NCBI GenBank assembly: GCA_030656435.1
Contig: JAUSOA010000245.1
Span: 1-9,443, forward strand
Direction: 5' to 3'
DNA length: 9,443 nt
DNA from: Acholeplasmataceae bacterium
GTDB taxonomy: Bacteria; Bacillota_I; Bacilli_A; Acholeplasmatales; Acholeplasmataceae
Shown piece by piece: positions 7,109 to 9,443 of the stretch. Below the pieces are notes generated by a model, which saw nothing but the letters and a program-made list of their open reading frames with translations, did no database searches and was not told the origin of the DNA. How positions within the stretch are numbered: position 1 is the stretch's first letter; each line of letters starts with the position of its first letter. Both the position numbers and the translations under genes were made by a program.

Positions 7109-7137
7109 AACACTCTAACAATTTGGAGTGTTTTTTT
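7109..7137 (+). terminator. Hairpin with T-tract at the IS left end, upstream of tnpA
   Basis: A 10-bp stem, 7109-7118 with 7123-7132 (AACACTCTAA against TTGGAGTGTT, one G-T pair), closes a CAAT tetraloop and runs into seven T (7131-7137). It has terminator form only on the plus strand. It would block outside transcription from entering the transposase genes, or attenuate a promoter that might lie at 7082-7110 (TTGGTT, 17 bases, TATTAA). Neither is proven. Confidence 0.65.
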
Positions 7138-7170
7138 GTATTCTAAGAGCATGAAACGAGGAGAAACCAC

Positions 7171-7542
7171 ATGGGAAAACACTATACTGATCGAGATCGA
7201 CTCGATATGGTCAAGAAATATAGACAATCTGGACTGGGACTCAGTGAATTTGCAAGACAAGAAAACATCAACCGCTCCACCATCAAAGACTGGGTCGCGG
7301 CTTATAATCACTTACAAGGTGATTTTATTCGTATTGACAATCTGGATTTAAAACCAGGAGCATTAATGGATGAAGAAGACATGCGGGTAAATCTCTTGAA
7401 GGATAATGACATCACGAAGAAATCGACACACTTCACACGTTTTGATCATTCCATCGTGGTGATCGAGACGAAAGAGATGAAGATTACGACATCGCTTGAA
7501 CAAGCCCTAAAGATCGTAGGTTTGATTTATGATCGATTATAA
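7171..7542 (+). CDS. tnpA: IS66-family accessory protein TnpA
   Basis: A 123-residue protein. The N-terminal helix-turn-helix (about residues 5-45: YTDRDRLDMVKKYRQSG, LSEFARQENINRSTIKDWV) is of the transposase IS3/IS66 OrfA type. The C-terminus (FDHSIVVIETKEMKITTSLEQALKIV) matches the small beta domain of IS66 TnpA. Start ATG 7171 has GAGGAG eight bases upstream. From family knowledge, IS66 transposition requires TnpA and TnpB besides TnpC, though their exact roles are not settled. It ends 14 bases inside tnpB, indicating coupled translation. Confidence 0.88.
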   Translation: MGKHYTDRDRLDMVKKYRQSGLGLSEFARQENINRSTIKDWVAAYNHLQGDFIRIDNLDLKPGALMDEEDMRVNLLKDNDITKKSTHFTRFDHSIVVIETKEMKITTSLEQALKIVGLIYDRL

Positions 7543-7864
7543 AGGGATAGAAAAGATCTATTTTTATACAAAAGAAATCGATATGAGAGCAGGGATGCAT
7601 AGGTTTCAGCTTTTACTCTGCTGTAACTTCACACCTGTAGAGATGATGCATACCCTATTTGTCTTCTGTTCAAAAGATAGAAAAACAATTAAGATCTATT
7701 ATGAAGACGACTATGGAACATGGTTACTGATTAATAAGATTAATTTCACGAAGTTCAAATGGCCAGAGATGACAAGAAGTGGTGGATATCAAGTATCTGA
7801 TTTGAAACAAATCTTAAGAGGTTTAAAGATTATGGAAGAGAAAAACAAAGAAATCGGGTATTAA
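7529..7864 (+). CDS. tnpB: IS66-family accessory protein TnpB (Orf2)
   Basis: A 111-residue protein, close to the usual length. Family signatures seen: IDMRAGMHRF near the N-terminus, LFVFCSKDRKTIKIYYEDDYGTWL in the middle, and INFTKFKWP towards the end, matching DMRKG, FVF-x-R-x-x-x-x-K-L and the FxWP motif of IS66 Orf2. The start overlaps the end of tnpA by 14 bases and has TAGG eight bases before it inside tnpA. The function is an essential accessory role in IS66 transposition, with no known catalytic activity. Confidence 0.92.
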   Translation: MIDYKGIEKIYFYTKEIDMRAGMHRFQLLLCCNFTPVEMMHTLFVFCSKDRKTIKIYYEDDYGTWLLINKINFTKFKWPEMTRSGGYQVSDLKQILRGLKIMEEKNKEIGY

Positions 7865-7873
7865 TAAAATTAA

Positions 7874-7898
7874 TTACTATATACTATGTATATAGTAA
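7874..7898. repeat. Perfect 11-bp inverted repeat between tnpB and tnpC
   Basis: TTACTATATAC (7874-7884) and its exact reverse complement GTATATAGTAA (7888-7898) are separated by TAT. No T-tract follows, so it is not a typical terminator. Its right arm overlaps the place of the -35 element of the presumed tnpC promoter, suggesting an operator, or an RNA hairpin that limits readthrough from tnpB. Confidence 0.7.
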
Positions 7899-7912
7899 AA
7901 TCAAAATCAATA

Positions 7913-7921
7913 TGCTATAAT
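7913..7921 (+). promoter_or_regulatory. Extended -10 promoter at the start of tnpC
   Basis: TGCTATAAT ends six bases before the tnpC ATG, so transcription would start at or next to the A of the start codon, giving a leaderless mRNA. No Shine-Dalgarno sequence precedes that ATG. No good -35 is present (TAGTAA at the expected position). Confidence 0.5.
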
Positions 7922-7927
7922 AAGCGT

Positions 7928-9443
7928 ATGAACCTTAAAGAAGCGTTAAAAGAGATCAAGCGTCTCCAACAACAAAACAAGCGACTGGAAGAAAAACAGC
8001 AAGTCCTTTCGAAACAACATGATGATCTAACCGGTGCATATGAGAAGGCTCTTCGTCTTCTTTTTGAGGCCAATGAGAAGCTTAATCTCATACTCAAAGA
8101 TAAAGAAAACGTGGTTGAAAAATATACGATAGAACGCATTAAGAAGTTTATCCCTCAGACAGAGGTGATGAAACCCGTCATCATCAATGAAGTTGAGGCG
8201 CTAGTCAAAGAGAAAAAGGCAAGAAAAGAAAAGTCTAAAAACTTTGAAAACTTTGATTTTGAACGTCACGTGAGTGAAACGAGATATGAAAAACCAGAAA
8301 TGGATGCATGTCCATCCTGTGGACATGATTTAACGATAGCTTCAGAGAAGGTTAGATATGTCGTTGAGTCCATACCTGCAACGCTTAAAGTAACAAAGAT
8401 TATTAAACAAAGCTGCAAGTGCAGCGTATGTAATCCTAAAGACAACCAGATCTATTATCCGCTATCAACTTCTTTATTTCCAGGGAGTATCATGACGCAT
8501 TCTTTCGCATCATTTGTCTGTTATCACAAATATGAGTTAGGGATTCCTTTTGAACATTTATCTAGACATATTAAAGAAACCTTGGATATTGACGTGTCCA
8601 AACAGAACTTAGCACTTTATATGGCAAAAGTGGCAAGTATCTTAAAACCTATCTATGAGCATATGAAAAAGGATTTACTGCATAACCAGGCGAAAGTCAT
8701 ACACGCAGATGAAACCACTTTATCCATCAGCAAGCGTCCAGAAGTTGATCAGGATCGTAAGAAGAGCTATGTCTACGTCTATACGTCGAGCTATTATGAT
8801 CGTCAGATCGCGATTTATGACTTTCATGAATCGAGAGCAATCGACCGCACGGCAGCTTGGTTATCTGACTTTCAGGGTACCATCGTGTGTGATGACTTTA
8901 AAGGCTATACCAAGCTTAAGAAGGATAATCCAAACATCAAACTGCAAAGGTGCTTCGCTCATGTGAGAAGACGATTCGCAGATATCGTCAAAACATTACC
9001 CGAAGAAAACCATTCTTTGAGTTACGCAAAAAAGATTTTGGATGTTATCGGTAAACTCTTTTATCTAGAGTCCATGTATAAAAAGGAAAAGCTCACAGCT
9101 CAAAACCTTTTAAAGCGGCGCAATAAAGAGCATCTACCTATCTTAAAAGAACTTGAGGATCTTCTTTTTAACCATGTCTATAAACCAGGGTCAGCTTTGG
9201 AAGGCGCAGTGAACTACGCCAAAAATGTCTGGAGTGATCTTTCAACGTATTTGACATCAGGATACATTGAAATATCGAATAACATCGCAGAAAGAGCCGT
9301 GAAGCCGTTCGTGATCAACCGAAAAATCTTTATGACATCGGGTTCATATGATGGGGCTAGATATACAACACTTCTGTTTTCAATCATCAGAACAGCCAGA
9401 ATCAATGATTTAAATGTTTCAAAGTACTTAGAATATGTTTTAG
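7928..9443 (+). CDS. tnpC: IS66-family DDE transposase TnpC, 3' end outside window
   Basis: The frame is open for 505 codons to the window edge. Residues 1-60 are a Leu/Lys/Glu-rich coiled coil. A zinc-finger follows with C128, C131 (CPSCGHD), then C163, C165 and C168 (CKCSVC). The DDE catalytic core has D261 (HADETTLSI), D322 (CDDFKGY, followed by the RCFAHVRRRF stretch) and E455 (NNIAERAVKPFVINRKIF). IS66 relatives normally have Asp before NN in this last motif; here it is Ser (EISNN). Family length of about 510-540 means only a short tail is missing. An upstream in-frame ATG at 7886, inside the palindrome, would add 14 residues (MYIVKSKSICYNKR) but has no ribosome binding site; 7928 is preferred because it begins the conserved coiled coil. 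It catalyses strand cleavage and transfer of the element. Confidence 0.93.
   Translation, partial: MNLKEALKEIKRLQQQNKRLEEKQQVLSKQHDDLTGAYEKALRLLFEANEKLNLILKDKENVVEKYTIERIKKFIPQTEVMKPVIINEVEALVKEKKARKEKSKNFENFDFERHVSETRYEKPEMDACPSCGHDLTIASEKVRYVVESIPATLKVTKIIKQSCKCSVCNPKDNQIYYPLSTSLFPGSIMTHSFASFVCYHKYELGIPFEHLSRHIKETLDIDVSKQNLALYMAKVASILKPIYEHMKKDLLHNQAKVIHADETTLSISKRPEVDQDRKKSYVYVYTSSYYDRQIAIYDFHESRAIDRTAAWLSDFQGTIVCDDFKGYTKLKKDNPNIKLQRCFAHVRRRFADIVKTLPEENHSLSYAKKILDVIGKLFYLESMYKKEKLTAQNLLKRRNKEHLPILKELEDLLFNHVYKPGSALEGAVNYAKNVWSDLSTYLTSGYIEISNNIAERAVKPFVINRKIFMTSGSYDGARYTTLLFSIIRTARINDLNVSKYLEYVL

Larger units (their letters stand above)
7105..9443 (+). mobile_element. IS66-family insertion sequence, right end outside window
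   Basis: The three genes tnpA, tnpB and tnpC in this order and strand define an IS66-type element. The left boundary is placed approximately, between the operon promoter (-35 at 7103) and tnpA; the terminal inverted repeat cannot be fixed without the right end. The element is visibly richer in G and C and uses more CGN and GCG codons than the nuclease gene beside it, consistent with acquisition. All three genes are intact as far as visible, so it may be active. Confidence 0.85.

Noticed and set aside
7051..7311. Upstream extension of the small peptide ORF to 130 residues
   Set aside because: It runs antisense through tnpA and the IS end, and the strong GGAGG and promoter point to a start at 7050 or 7047.
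7915..8139. Ser/Arg/Phe-rich minus-strand ORF
   Set aside because: Antisense of the TnpC coiled-coil; its composition is that of a reversed Lys/Glu-rich gene.
8709..9405. ORFs at 8709-8966 (plus) and 9214-9405 (minus)
   Set aside because: Shadows of the TnpC catalytic domain in other frames.
1..9443. TGA read as tryptophan (Mycoplasma code)
   Set aside because: Trp is TGG in all genes and no conserved domain is interrupted by TGA; however, all complete genes stop at TAA, so TGA as stop is not positively shown.

Overview
The window is A+T-rich and arranged like a low-GC Gram-positive or Mollicutes-type genome. Genes are tightly packed, every complete gene ends in TAA, tryptophan is always TGG, and a lipobox lipoprotein and Gram-positive style signal peptide are present. 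Trp=TGG and free-standing ORFs make TGA=Trp recoding unlikely. Together with the secreted repeat-rich nuclease, this suggests an Acholeplasma/Izemoplasma-type or related low-GC Firmicutes lineage; that assignment is inference, not proof.

Positions 1-7050 are all minus strand. From right to left (direction of transcription) they hold: a promoter and strong ribosome binding site; a 43-residue peptide gene (6919-7050); a very large secreted protein (3732-6917) whose start is one base past the peptide's stop; and an endonuclease I module (2818-3753) in the -1 frame relative to the large protein, with no convincing start of its own. An intrinsic terminator (2771-2808) closes this unit. The large ORF and nuclease module look like one ~1366-residue protein split by a single-base frameshift at 3732-3753: signal peptide, InlB-type repeats, lamin-tail-like domain (LTD), Ig-like domain, endonuclease I. 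Next come a lipoprotein gene (1610-2683) with its own promoter and terminator, then an M3-family oligoendopeptidase (1-1514, 3' end outside the window) with a good consensus promoter.

Positions ~7105-9443 hold the left part of an IS66-family insertion sequence on the plus strand: tnpA, tnpB (overlapping by 14 bases) and tnpC, which runs off the right edge. The element is divergent from the nuclease operon and its left end abuts the operon promoter. A hairpin with a T-tract lies before tnpA; a perfect 11-bp palindrome and an extended -10 lie directly before tnpC.

Working model: the minus-strand operon exports a multi-domain DNA-degrading protein (extracellular DNA as nutrient source), the lipoprotein may be a surface binding protein, and the oligoendopeptidase degrades peptides in the cytoplasm. 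The most unusual points are the frameshift between the adhesive and nuclease halves, the translationally coupled small peptide at the head of the operon, and the tnpC regulatory region. No tRNA, rRNA or CRISPR array was seen.
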